Assembly: GCA_008933995.1 (NCBI GenBank)
Contig: WARS01000046.1
Coordinates: 4,202,026-4,266,025, forward strand
Source: Datnioides undecimradiatus
Lineage: Eukaryota; Chordata; Actinopteri; Lobotiformes; Datnioididae
Length of the DNA: 64,000 bases
Direction of reading: 5' to 3'
Below the pieces are notes generated by a model. The model was not told the DNA's origin. It saw nothing but the letters and a program-made list of their open reading frames with translations, and ran no database searches. Shown here piece by piece: positions 21,063 through 32,953 of this stretch; the stretch's first letter is position 1; each line of letters begins with the position of its first letter. A program made the position numbers and the translations under genes.

Positions 21063-21612
21063 GGATATCTGGCTGATGAAAGTGACAATGAGACTGGAGC
21101 TGAGTCTCTGTCAGAAGAAAGTGTCTGTGAGTCTGCAGCTGAATCTCTGGAGGATCTTCTGCAGACTCCTGCAGCAGACACTCAGCAGCGTCAGGAAGAT
21201 GACAGTGACAACAATTCAGATGGATATCTGGCAGATGAAAGTGACGTTGAGACTGAAGCTGAGTCTCTGTCAGAAGAAAGTGTCTATGAGTCTGCAGCTG
21301 AATCTCTTTCAGATGAAAGTGTCTATTACACTGCATCTGAGTCTCTTTCAGACGAAAGTGTCTATTACACTGCATCTGAGTCTCTGTCAGACGAAAGTGT
21401 CTATTACACTGCAGCTGAGTCTCTTTCAGATGACAATATTGAGAATGCAGTTGAGGAGCACAGGGATAAGAGTCTTCTGCGGGACTCCTGCTACATTGGT
21501 TCAGACCTGAAAATTGTGGCATTGTCGTGCTGAAGGCCTACAGAAAGATGCTTTGTATGTTAGCATCGCCTCTGTAGGTGCACTTATTCCTGTGGGTATG
21601 GTGGCACATTGA
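21063..21612 (+). pseudogene. 3' part of the acidic repeat gene with its C-terminus, frameshifted
   Basis: Coding repeats resume at DGYLADESDNETGAESLSEE, with headers at 21063 and 21220, then three 39-bp units (YYTASESLSDESV type, starting 21324, 21363, 21402). Next come NAVEEHRDKSLLR and a stop at 21531. In a shifted frame the text after 21475 matches the exon at 11950-12040 (TPATLVQT; EGLQKDALYVSIASVG) and ends in a hydrophobic tail (ALIPVGMVAH) with TGA at 21610. The end therefore looks like a true C-terminus damaged by a small indel and a stop. About 200 bp of 3' UTR-like sequence follows. Confidence 0.5.
21324..21440 (+). repeat. 39-bp coding minisatellite, three variant units
   Basis: Units TATTACACTGCATCTGAG... 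start at 21324, 21363 and 21402. They are the same length and frame as the units at 20064-20258 but carry YYTA in place of YESAA. Confidence 0.9.
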
Positions 21613-21914
21613 TTGCCAAGAAACAACGCAGACATCAACTAACAACTGTCTGCTGGACTGTGTCTACCACCTGCTAGAGCCCTCCTGCACCTACCAAGAC
21701 AAAGTACCGCGTCCATTCTAAACAAGACAAACTCCAAAACACGACTATTTTCATCGGCTGTTTGAATCCTGTGAACAGATTCTGCAGTCAAGCATCAACA
21801 ATTCTTCACTTGTGCATCTATAAATATGAATTATGAATTTGTATGTGTACAGATACACCTACAAAAACATATGTACATTGTACATAGTATCATACATACA
21901 TAATTCATATTTAC

Positions 21915-22065
21915 AAATGCAAGGGCAGCACAGTGGTGCAGTGATTAGCACTGTCACCTCACAGGAAGCATGCCTTTTTACATTCTCCCTGTGTGTGTGT
22001 GTGGGTTTTCTCCAGGTGCGCTGGTTTCCTCCCACATTCAAAAGACATGACAGGTTAGATCAGCA
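21915..22065. mobile_element. Common fish interspersed repeat
   Basis: Contains GGGCAGCACAGTGGTGCAGT, then TTAGCACTGTCACCTCACAG, a CATTCTCCCTGTGTGTG-like box and GGTTTCCTCCCACATTCAAA. This text recurs throughout fish genomes. Family class left open. Confidence 0.7.
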
Positions 22066-22326
22066 GGTGTGAATGTGAATGTGAATGACAACTTCTTACC
22101 TAAACTGAGCTGCAATAGGCTCATTTTAGGTGAGAAGCAAAAATACAGAATGGCTGGATTAATTGGACAAATCAAATCAAAAAACAATTTAAAAAATCAC
22201 AATAACCAATAATAATTACCAATACAACAACAACAAAATAAATAAATATACACAATAAATTAACACTGAATTTGTAAGAAAATTTATTAACATGTCCTAT
22301 GTTAATAAATTTTCAGATTGATTTCA

Positions 22327-22912
22327 CTGGGGAACAATTTGAAAAAAAAATTCTGTTGAGTTAGATTTTTATGCTGATTAAAACTAAAATTGGCATGCTG
22401 ATTCCAAAATTGCAGTCAGTTTTTTTCTAGCACGTCAAGTTTTTTCTCCACAGCTTACCCTCCAGATAAGCAAAATTCCACTGATTAGCTGTAGTAGTAG
22501 TAGTAGTAGTAGTGTACATATGATGGCTGACTATTGTTGGAGCATCAAACGCGATAGTCCTCAAGTTGAACACTCCAGAAAGAGCTATAAACATAAATTT
22601 TTACCTTAACTACTTGCACACAATTATAATTACAGTAGCCATATCCTTTGTAAAAACATAATACTGTTAAACATTGCAGTCATGCCTGTTTCTTTCATAT
22701 TTCATTGTATGTCAATATTTGAACATTTTTATAAAACAAGCACATATCTGTTAGGTACAGTATTTTTCATATGTTTTAAGAAAACGGGGATCCTATAGTT
22801 CAAAAACCTGACGTGATAGAGAAAAACTGAGATCAGTTTTGGATTCAGCAACCAAAAATTAGTTAAAAACAGCTGTCAGACCTAACTCAACAAAAATTGT
22901 GTTCCCCAGTGT
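22327..22912. mobile_element. Non-autonomous DNA transposon with CACTGGGGAACA ends
   Basis: Starts CACTGGGGAACAATTTG and ends AATTGTGTTCCCCAGTG. Shares long, nearly identical text with 27905-28496, including the phrase CATATCCTTTGTAAAAACAT and the right-arm phrase AACTGAGATCAGTTTTGGAT. The left arm is a diverged variant. A (TAG)n tract at about 22489-22513 replaces the inner left arm seen in the other copy. No coding capacity. Confidence 0.75.
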
Positions 22913-22929
22913 TATCAGTATTGAAGTTC

Positions 22930-24000
22930 CCCAGCATATCTCCACCTTGTGGAACAATTCAACAATTACAATTAATATGAAAACCCATCGCAAGATTGTT
23001 ACGTATGATTAAAATGGCATAAAACTGCATGAAATACATTGTGAGAATTAGAGACTAAAATTGTGAGACTTAGACATATTACTCATTGTGAGAAACTCAC
23101 AACAAGTTATTCAGCCTGCACCAAATGTTATTCTTAATGGACAATCTTTCAAATAGAATTGCAGCTAACATACTCATTAACTTGGACAAATATAATTGTA
23201 CATGTAAGGGATAAACCATATATTCTTTGTAGTGTTTCTGAAAAAGATTTCAATCAATCGGTATTCTTTCATAAGTGCTGTGGATTACAAATGATTCACA
23301 GAGCAGTGTTTCATGTCAGTTTTCAGTTTCACTTATTTTAACCTATCTACATAATATTCCAAAAAAATGTGTCCAATCTGATAAATAAAGTTGCAGCAGC
23401 CACACTTAATTAATGTCTTGCAATGGAGAAGTTGGTTTTAAGTAAAGACAATGAAAGTATGACTGCTGAGTCGGTCCAGTCAAAATCTCTGATAAAGGAC
23501 TGAAAAATGTGTAGGCAGCAGTGGATATGAAACATCCCAGCAGTGATGGCTAAACAAATGTCTCATATGGTTGCCACCCATCATTCCCCCCTTACTTGTG
23601 ACTGATAGAAACAATTTTTTGAAAAACATTCAGAAACAAAATAATCTGGGTCTCTTTAACACTGTCCTACATCCTATGCAAATCAGCATGAACTCATCTT
23701 GTCATACCTCCTGTCAGCCTATCTTAGGGAAATAACGCATCGCCTTCTTCACCTTAACTTCATTTCTTAAAGCAACAGAGCTTCCCTCCAAAGTATTTCA
23801 CAGCATACATCAGCCAGAAACTCTTAAGAGAAGGTTGCAGTTTTCATCGTAATAGCTGTAGCCTATAGTGTGTGATGAAGAAAGAGAAACTACACAGTTA
23901 TTTTTCTTCTGTCTTGATAGCAACATTTTATGACTGACCAGAGTCTAATGTCCCTTGCATCTTCCTCACCACCGCTGTTGCTGAATGTGAGAGGGTCCAT
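22930..24000. other. Intergenic, no gene recognised
   Basis: AT-rich and without convincing exons. A short frame near 23936-23990 (MTDQSLMSLASSS-like) faintly recalls hAT transposase tails but is too short to call. Confidence 0.4.
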
Positions 24001-24667
24001 TCGGGGTCCCTTCGCCAACCGTCGCCAACCGTCTTTCCTGTTACCTGTCAGGAAGCACAGCGGAGCTTTCCTCCGGGGCCAACCCCCTCCTTTAACTCAA
24101 CAGTCGTGAAACAAGATCACACCGGGGCTCCGTTTTGTTTCGAGACGGTGCAGCTTTATTGAGCGGTAACCCGCCGTTTTGCGCGTACAGCTACACACAG
24201 TTCGCTGCTAGCACTAAACGTTATCAAACACACTCACTCCGCCGTTACGTTTGCTAACTTCTTCACTGCTGCCGCTGCTCCCTCTCGTGCCACCACACAC
24301 GCGGCACATGCGCACATTACAGTTGTCTTTGCCTTGCAGGCGCTGGGCTACTCTTATAACAACTTTTTTTATATATAAATTGATGACAATATCATTAATT
24401 AACTGTGTGTACAGCGTGTTAATCTGCTCCCCTCCCGCGACGAACACTTGTAGGTACAACACCCACTGAGCATGCGCAGATCCGTCTGCAGCCTGTATTT
24501 GTTCCCAGACATCATCACAGGTTCAACTGAGCATCCTCTTTCAGCAGGAAGGATCCGTTTTCATTTATTTGTGCTTTTTTGTTTTGTTTTGTTCCGTTTC
24601 TTCACTGCTGCTGCTGCTGCTGCCGCGGTGTGACGACAAGCAGCACGGAGGAAGCAGAAGCCATAAG
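24000..24667 (+). promoter_or_regulatory. GC-richer 5' region of the macoilin-like gene
   Basis: Composition rises sharply towards the ATG at 24668, with a tandem doublet CGCCAACCGT x2 at about 24008-24028 and (CTG)n near 24604-24621. No TATA box is placed convincingly. It fits a CpG-type promoter and 5' UTR. Confidence 0.4.
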
Positions 24668-27600
24668 ATGAAGAAACGCTATGTGGACGCGAACAGGCTC
24701 CGGAAAATGAAAAAGCTGAAAATAACGGAGAAGCTGTCTGAAAGGTAGCGAGCGCCGCGCGAGCCGCGTCGCCTGACTGAGGCTGCTTTTGTTGTGATGT
24801 CGGTCTTTGTGTGAATCTCAGCCGTCGTCACCTGTCTGCCGCGCAACCCGTCACTTCATCCATGTGTCCCGTTTTTTAATCTGATTTTTGTGCGAGGCAG
24901 TCTGGGGCTTTAAATGGGCTGAACGTCTGCAAACAGAAGCGCAGAAATGTTGTGCCACTTACTTCGGCCGACATTTGTTTATAGAAAGACAGAAACCAGC
25001 TGCTGTGCAAGTTAACGACGGCCTGCTTCTTCCTCGGGCTGATTCACCTGCTTTCATGCTGCCTTCTTATGATTCATTAATACGCTGTACGCTGTCTTTG
25101 AAGACTCGATTTTCCAATAGACTCAAAGAAAACTGTTTTTGCGCATTATAGCATAATTTGAACAGGGCTAGACAGGGTCCAGACAAGAAAATGATGCCCC
25201 GGGAGAAACAAAACCACAAACAAAACCGCTTGTTCTAATTTTTATTGTCTCAGATAAAGGGAAAAATGCAAACAGTTGAATATACCGTATTTTATAAATA
25301 TACAGTATTTTTTTGAAAATATTGTCTTCTTTAAGTGCGTGTTCATGATTTATTGTAGACAATTCTTGCTCCTTTTTATTGTGCAACAACTCGCATATTT
25401 CCCTCCTATGATTAAGAAAAAACGCTTAACATGGATTTAAATACAATTAGTAACATTATAATAAAGAATTCAAACTTAAAAGAAATTAAAATGTCGTAGT
25501 CCACCTCTCTTTATCTCCTTATGCCTAAACATTAAAAATGAAAAATTAATATTTTGTGTATTTGTACTAAAAGTAGAAGTGAGCTAAATAAAATACACAC
25601 TTTTAGTGACATTATGAAGTAAATCTAAAGTTGTTTGAAGATTTTAAGATGCTGTGTTGCCAATTTTCTGTCCCACCACAGTCTTTCAGATAAAATATGT
25701 ATTTTTTTTTATTGTTAAAAAATAAAATAACTTCATATTTTGTATCTTTTATTAAAAATATCTGTAAGACAAATTTAAATAGACTTGATATCCAGTAATA
25801 TATTACAAAGGGAGATTTTAAACTATGTGCAGTCGGATGCTGTGGTGCTCCCTCTCTCCTCCAGATGAAATATTGCCATGGTTACCAAACAAAGAAGGGG
25901 TGATGTGATAGCTGCCTATGGATGAGCAGAACAAAGGAGGAAACCACAGCCCCTGCTTGGCTCGTGGTCGCCTAATAAAATGAGTGAGGGAACAGTCATT
26001 GTTCTTTGCTGCCTCTACTTAAAAGGACGGACAGCATTTTTAAGATGCAGCTACAAAATTATAGGTTTAGCAGTGTGTATCTGATTTCCAGTCTTGTGTT
26101 GGCTTCGGTTTAATACCTCACTGTATATGAAAATGTCTTTATTTACAAGAATCGGAGCTAAGAATACAAATGTGTTTCTTATTGTTTAAAGTGAGACACA
26201 TCCGTGCAAATATTTTGTTTATAATATTACAAGTGTGGAAGTTTTTACTGTTCCTCTGTCTTTGTGCAGTGCATACACCGTCCTGAAGTTTATGATGATG
26301 TGGACGCTGGTGCTGCTGGCAGACTTCATCCTCGAATTCAGACTGGAGTACCTGTGGCCATGCTGGCTCTTCTTTGGGAGCGTGTACACCACTTTTCACT
26401 GCCATGGGCTGGTGAGAACCCCTACTGTGTAATTTCATTGCCAGATGATGGTAATCCCACAGAGCGACACCAGTGCATTTTTTACTGAAATCAATGTTTT
26501 CTTTGTTTGCAGGTTATTTGTGTTGTTTTCGTCTGTGCCGCCTTCACTCTGGACATCTTTTGTTTAATTTTTGTTCCTTTGCACTGGCTATTCTTCGTGG
26601 CGAGCACCTACGTATTATTCAATTACATATGGCACACAGGTGAGTGTGTGGATTATTGTTTGTTTTTGCTGTCACCCTGTACACAAACTCTGCTACTCTC
26701 TAAGAAATTCAGCTTTGTTTGTAATGGAAATGGTGCTTTTTGAAGTAAGTTATTCAACTTTTGATTGATCGAGTGTGACAGTATTCTTCACATCTGATTA
26801 TTTTACGTTTCTGCAGAAAAAGGCATTTGTATATCGACAGTGTCTCTGTGGATTCTGCTCGTCTACACAGAGGCTTCACTTCGACTCAAGGACCTTAAAA
26901 CCTCTCATGCTAACTTGTCTCATCTTTTTGCTGCACACTGGTACGTTGTTTTTAATACAAATCACCCTTTCTGCCCTGTGGAGAGTTTTCAGAAATTTGG
27001 TTTCTTATATTAGCTGAGCCGATTTAGTATTAAACTTTTATTACTCCTGTGTGTGATATTAAGATTTGGCTTTGATGTTGTTGCACCATAGATTACAGGA
27101 GTAAATTCATTTTTATGCTACTAGCTGATGACCAATCAAATATGAAATAAAAGATGTAAAAATATGCATAAATCTGTGAGTAGAGTAACCATTAATATTA
27201 GAAATCTCTCAGCCTAGATGTGTTTATATCTTTATACTGTGGCACACATTCTAACTGTGTTTGTTTCTCTTTGTATTCACATTCAGCATTGGATATCCTG
27301 TCGTCTATCTGGGGTTTTATGCCACCTGCTATTTCACCAACATCTTTAAGCTGCGCATACAGAAAGCGGTGCAGAGTGAGAACGACTTCCACATGCACCT
27401 CCTGCAGCACTCGCTTCCTCCGGGCATGCAGGTTTACCCCAAGACTGGCACAGATGGCGGCAGCAGTGAGTCCTCTGCACACCATTTATACCCACTTATA
27501 TCATCTATTGCCGTTTTTACAGTCTGTAGGATGGTTCTAATTTAATTTTGTTTGCCAGTCGAGGAGTGTGTCCAGTGCTGAGATCACAGGGTTGAGTTTC

Positions 27601-30600
27601 TGCAGGCGTTGCTCTTGTGTTTGTGTGATCATCTCTCAAAGTAACCACTCAGTACTCTGCAGTTTATTTATTCCAAACGAAAAGTGGGACAGGCTTGCCA
27701 GGAATTGGCTGTTAAGAAAAATAACAGCTACAAATGTTGAAAAAAATATTATTATTATTATAAATCCTTGAGACTTTGTACAGTTCTAATAATAAAAGAA
27801 TATGCCACCCAATGGTTTACAAGTTGATTTACAAACTCTTAAGAGGATAAGTCATCCTTTCCATCAAATGAGATGATTCTTACATGCAATTAGCTTCCTT
27901 TTTCAGAACAATTTGAAAAAAAATTTCTGTTGAGTTAGATTTTTATGCTGATTAAAACTAAAATTGGCATGCTGATTCCAAAATTGCAGTCAGTTTTTTT
28001 CTAGCACGTCAAGTTTTTTCTCCACAGCTTACCCTCCAGATAAGCAAAATTCCACTGATTACACTGGGGAACACAATTTTTGTTGAGTTAGTTTTGTTGA
28101 GGTCTGACAGCTGTTTTTAACTAATTTTTGGGTGCGGAATCCAAAACTGATCTCAGTTTTTCTCTATCACGTCAAGTTTTTGAACTATAGGATCCTACTG
28201 TAATTATAATTACAGTAGCCATATCCTTTGTAAAAACATAATACTGTTAAATAAACATTGCAGTCATGCCTGTTTCTTTCATATTTCATTGTATGTCAAT
28301 ATTTGAAATTTTTTATAAAACAAGCACATATCTGTTAAGTACAGTATTTTTTATATTTTTTAAGAAAACAGGGATCCTATAGTTCAAAAACTTGAAGTGA
28401 TAGAGAAAAACTGAGATCAGTTTTGGATTCCGCACCCAAAAATTAGTTAAAAACAGCTGTCAGACCTAACTCAACAAAAATTGTGTTCCCCAGTGTAATT
28501 AACCTGCTGCTAATTTAATGCTTTTTAATTCAGTGTTTTGTGGTATTAATACCAGAAAAGGTCAGTTAGGGAAGGGGAAATGGCAGGAGACAATTCATAC
28601 TTACGTAAAGTTACAATAAGTGGAGCAACAAACTGGTCTTTGGAAGACAGCAGATTGTGGATGTCTTTGCACCTTTCATATGGAGAATTGGACTCATATT
28701 GCAATAAGAATGACTTTCTTGTCTTGTTTTTGCTTCAACTCGCAGGCTCAAAGTGGAAGATAAAGGCTGAGTCGACCCAGTATCAGTGTCAGAATGGTGC
28801 TGTTGTGGCCCACGACGAGGGACACACTGTGGACTGCCTTCAGATCCGCAGCGAGGAGAGGACAGTGGAGAAGGGAACACAGGAGATGAGGTCAGCTGAA
28901 TCAAACCGGCGGCCGTCATCATCATCAGCCAAACCTGGTGAGTCCAGAGAGCTGCTCCACTGTGGGGCTGGAGGACCAGAATCCTCAACAACCCTGGAAA
29001 ATCTACCTCAAGAAGAGCAAGGAGGCAAAGCCACTCGTGCAGCTAAGAGCTCCTCACCAAAAGCCCGCAGAGGCAGCACAAACACTCTTTCGCCACCTGC
29101 AGGGAGGACTGAGAAGAAACAGAGGTCCAGCTCAAAAACAGTCAGCCCCAACAGGGACGCAGCAGACAAGGGTGCCACAGCAGCTCAGAATTACCATGCT
29201 GAGCAGATGACCAAGTATGGCTCTGTTAACTCCAGTTCAGTACAGTTGAAAATCAGATGTATGAAATTGACATCACGGCTAAAAGATCTGTTTGGTGTTT
29301 TCCCCTGTAAATATCAGGCTAGAGCTGGAGCTCAGGAGGCTGAAGAGTGAGCTGCAGACGAGCAGGCAGAGCGAACAGGAGCTGCGCAGTCACATCTGCA
29401 ACTTAACCAACAGCGAGAGGTGCCTGAGACCAGAGGTTTCCCTGCTCAGACAGTCCAACATGCTGCTCCAGAGCAAGTGAGTCGTCCAGCAGACCCACTG
29501 CTGAAACCTCATCTTTGGCTCCCTCTGTGGGCTGTTTTACACATTCTTTAAATAAAGCTAGACAGGGAAAAATGCAAGCAAAAACACGGATTCACTCAAA
29601 ACCTTCCAACACTTTGAATCACAGTGAAAAGCATGAATTAGGGTTTGATTGTGCAGTAAATACTGTGAACTATCAAGGTAATTGTTTTATGATTTTTACA
29701 ATACTTAAACCATCTCTCTAACCCACATTCACTTTCTTTTGACTGTTCTTTGCCTTTAACATTGTTCACTGGTTACTTTTGATAGTGTAATTGTTCTGCT
29801 TCTTTGCATTTAGCCAACAATTATCTTAATTATTAAGTGTTCTGCCTTACTCAATAATTCAGTCAATGAATTGTTGGGTCAAATTGGTTATTTTGTCTGA
29901 TCAACATACCACAACCCAAAAATATTCGATATATTGTCATAGAAGAATTGCGCGTGTGTGTGTGAGATTGTGAATTTCAGGCATTATGTTGACGATGAAT
30001 CCATTATTAAAACTGCTGCATATTCATTTTCTAATTGTAAAATCATTTAGTCATTTCAGCTGCAGCTGACCCTTGAGGTTAACATCGGTTAAAACAGTCA
30101 CAGGGACATTTTCCTCAAAGATTTAGAAAGACCAACTGTCAACACGTTTATCACATCAGATCCACCAGCTTGAGGCTTCAAATCTTGTTTCAGATGAGCA
30201 TGTTGTGTGCAGTTTTGATAAGATTTGCTCCAGTTCTAAAAGCACAGTGGTCTCTCAAGTGACTCTTCTATCTGCTTTTCAAGGCGTTCTTCTATTTTGA
30301 AGAACTGCGACCCAGTTATTTATAGCCTTAATGTGAGTTTAATGCTTTCCCTTCAGGATTCTTTGTCTGACTAAAACCAAGCAGAGGGACAAGCAGAGCA
30401 GTGCGATGCTTGAGAAGAAGACCAGAGCAGAGACGGAGGCCAGACTCTCTGCTGAGAAACACTTGGCTGAGCTTCAGGCTCAGAAACTGGAGGAAGCAGC
30501 CAGCACAGCGCGGAGTCTAACAAACAGGTAAATCAAACCTCTCAAACCTTTCAAATCCCTTGTTAGTGATGTGGCTGTATGCCTGGAAAGTAAAGCTGGA

Positions 30601-32953
30601 TCTGCAGTTGTTTGCTACTCAGTGTGATTAAATGCTCCTTTGAACGTATGGCCAAACATTTAGAGAAATCATTTGAATTCTGCTTATTTGCTTTCTTGCC
30701 AAGAGTTAGATAAGGAGATGCACTCCACTCTAGTGTCTGTGCAGTCAGTATGAAGCTGTTCTTTAGTTTAGTTTAGCATAAAGACCAGAAACAGGGCGCG
30801 GCCGGTAGCTTGGCTAGATTTGAAAAGATTATATCCCAGTTATTTAATTTCCACACAAACCTTAGAGTTTTTGCTTTTACACATTGTTTTTTGCACAAGA
30901 TATTATAAAGATTAAAGTGAATTACTGAGCTGAATGGGCTTCATTTAACTCATATGATTACCTTTGGACCAAACCAGGCTAGCTGTTTCCCCCTGTTTTC
31001 AGTCTTTGTGCTAAGCTACGCTAACTGCAACTGTAGTCTTTTATTGAAAGTACAGATATGACAATGGTATCAGTCTATTCAAGTTTTCAAGTTTTGCCAA
31101 GAAAATGAACATGTATGTTTCCTTGAAATGTCAAACTATTCCTTTAATGCACAGATTACATTTTTATAGACTGGTATTTTATTTCCTGGCACTTTATGTA
31201 AACTCTTCAATATAAAATGTACAAATTAACTGTCATGTTTCTTTCTGTGTAAACTGGTCTTCATCTCCAATGACACCCCTCTCTCACAGCTCAAAACTTT
31301 TCTCCATCTCCTACACCAGGCAGGAACACTGTGAGACCCAAATGTTAAGGAAAAGAGTTAAAGATCTAGAGACAGAGTACAAACAACTACAGCTGGAGTA
31401 TCAAGTGAAAGAGAGTCGTGTGGTAGATCTAGAGGGTGATGTTGAGGTATCTTTAATTTTACACTATTTGGGAATGAACTTGTGAGTTTAAGTGTCTTGT
31501 GAGTCTCAACTGGTGCAGTACTTGGTTGTTTTGGTTTTGCTGTTTGAATTGTTGTTTCTGATTTTTATGTTTGTAATTTATTGTGTTTGTAAATTTATAA
31601 GAAAACTGAATGGAGACACTCAGTGTTTCTTTTATTTTATTCTGGCCTGCTGTGAACATATTGTACTTTCTCATCATATCAGTATGGAGTAATATTGTAT
31701 GCTGTTTTTTGTTGTATGTTGTTGTACCATGTTGCATTTTAGTGTTGCTCTCTCCATGAAGCATGCTGAAACAGAAGCCTGGTCTTTCATGAAAACATTG
31801 CACAGCTTTAATTAAAGAGCTTATAAATGTGACAAAACTGAAAATTCAACATTAACACAGAAAGAATCATCCCTCACAGAATCTCTGTGGTAATGTGCAA
31901 CCTGTGTTTTTTTAATGGCTGGCCAGTTCATCATCAGTGTCTGGTTTCTCTGTGGTGCATTGGTTCCCTTAGTGAACAAACCTAAACACGTCAACCAAGC
32001 AAAGAGACATCACATGACATTTTTAAAAAAAGTACTCAGGAAACCAAAGCACCCGCTCCCTCAGGTGGTCATCAGCTTGATTGTTGTTTCAATGGGTTTT
32101 TTTTGTCCTCATTGTTTAATGTCTTGGTTTTTTTTTGGACCCAGGCTTTGGGAAAGTACCGCTGTGTGGAGAAAGAGACAGACATGCTGCTGTCCACTCT
32201 GTCAGCCATGCAGGAGAAAGCTCAACACCTGGAGTACAACCTGAGCGCTGAGACCCGCATCAAACTGGACCTGTTCTCAGCTCTGGGAGACGCACGCAGG
32301 CAGCTGGAAATCGCTCAAGGTTACTTCTCGTTCCCTTTGTGCAACTTCTTTTCAAATCTTTGTGCTTTCTGTGTACCTGTTGTGTGTCTTTTTCAGCAAG
32401 TATTTGTTAACATCTGAATTGGAGGCATCAGATCAAAATGTAATTTTGCAGAAAAGTAGACTAGAAACTCAGGAACAAGTGATTAGTTTCTGTTGGAAAT
32501 CTGCATCCAAATAGCACCACCATGTGGCCATAAATCAGTGTGTCCTGAGCCATCAGCACTGTTACTCTGCTTTGATGCAGCTTTGAGTTTAAATTCAGGT
32601 TTTGTTTTTTTTACCCAAACAGTATTATATACATTTGTTGTTGTGTAGCCATGGTGAAGATTATGCTCTATGAGTGTTTAGTAGTCTTAGATAAAGACTA
32701 AATGAATTGCTGTTTCCTGCAGCATCAAGCCCCCTCATGTATTATCTTTGTCTGTTTGACAGATAAAGTGATGAAGCAGGACCGGGAGATCAGAGAGATG
32801 AAGCAGAAGATTGCAGAGGTGATGGCAGTCAGTCCTGGCGTTTCCTACATGGCCCCTCGGCCTCCTGTGCCGCAGTATCTCACCAAGTTACTCAACTCTG
32901 AGCGCTACATGCTAAATCCACGAGCACTGATGTACCAGTGTCTGAAGAAATAA
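24668..32953 (+). CDS. Macoilin-like ER membrane protein, 11 exons
   Basis: Macoilin is a multi-pass endoplasmic-reticulum/nuclear-envelope protein that influences neuronal excitability. Exons: 24668-24744, 26270-26411, 26513-26639, 26817-26940, 27287-27465, 28746-29214, 29318-29476, 30357-30527, 31320-31446, 32145-32319, 32763-32953. All phases fit and give 646 aa (human about 664). The N-terminal third has four or five membrane segments (WTLVLLADFILEFRLEYLWP; VPLHWLFFVASTYVLFNYIW; GYPVVYLGFYATCYF). A polar low-complexity middle follows, then a coiled-coil C-terminus (LRRLKSELQTSRQSEQELRS; LSAETRIKLDLFSALGDA). The conserved Ala-Glu-Val-Met-Ala-Val end is followed by LKK-stop. It is clearly more diverged from the near-invariant vertebrate sequence than maco1a/maco1b should be, so it may be a third fish paralogue. 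The symbol is left open. Confidence 0.92.
27905..28496. mobile_element. Composite MITE in an intron of the macoilin-like gene
   Basis: 28063-28496 is a complete element: terminal inverted repeats of about 125 bp start CACTGGGGAACACAATTTTT and end with its reverse complement, with an inner loop of about 180 bp (28198-28370). Just before it (27905-28055) lies a diverged left arm of the same family, as in the copy at 22327. The transcript is expected to splice it out. Confidence 0.8.
30690..31160. mobile_element. Fish interspersed repeat in an intron
   Basis: Holds the phrases GCATAAAGACCAGAAACAGG and GGCTAGCTGTTTCCCCCTGT, then CAGTCTTTGTGCTAAGCTAC. These recur in percomorph genomes as part of an unclassified repeat. 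Confidence 0.5.

Noticed and set aside
20998-21522. 174-codon minus-strand frame of His/Gln/Leu repeats
   Set aside because: Antisense of the 39-bp coding minisatellite; the repeat keeps several frames open.
23936-23990. hAT transposase tail
   Set aside because: Only about 15 codons look similar; no supporting domain on either side.
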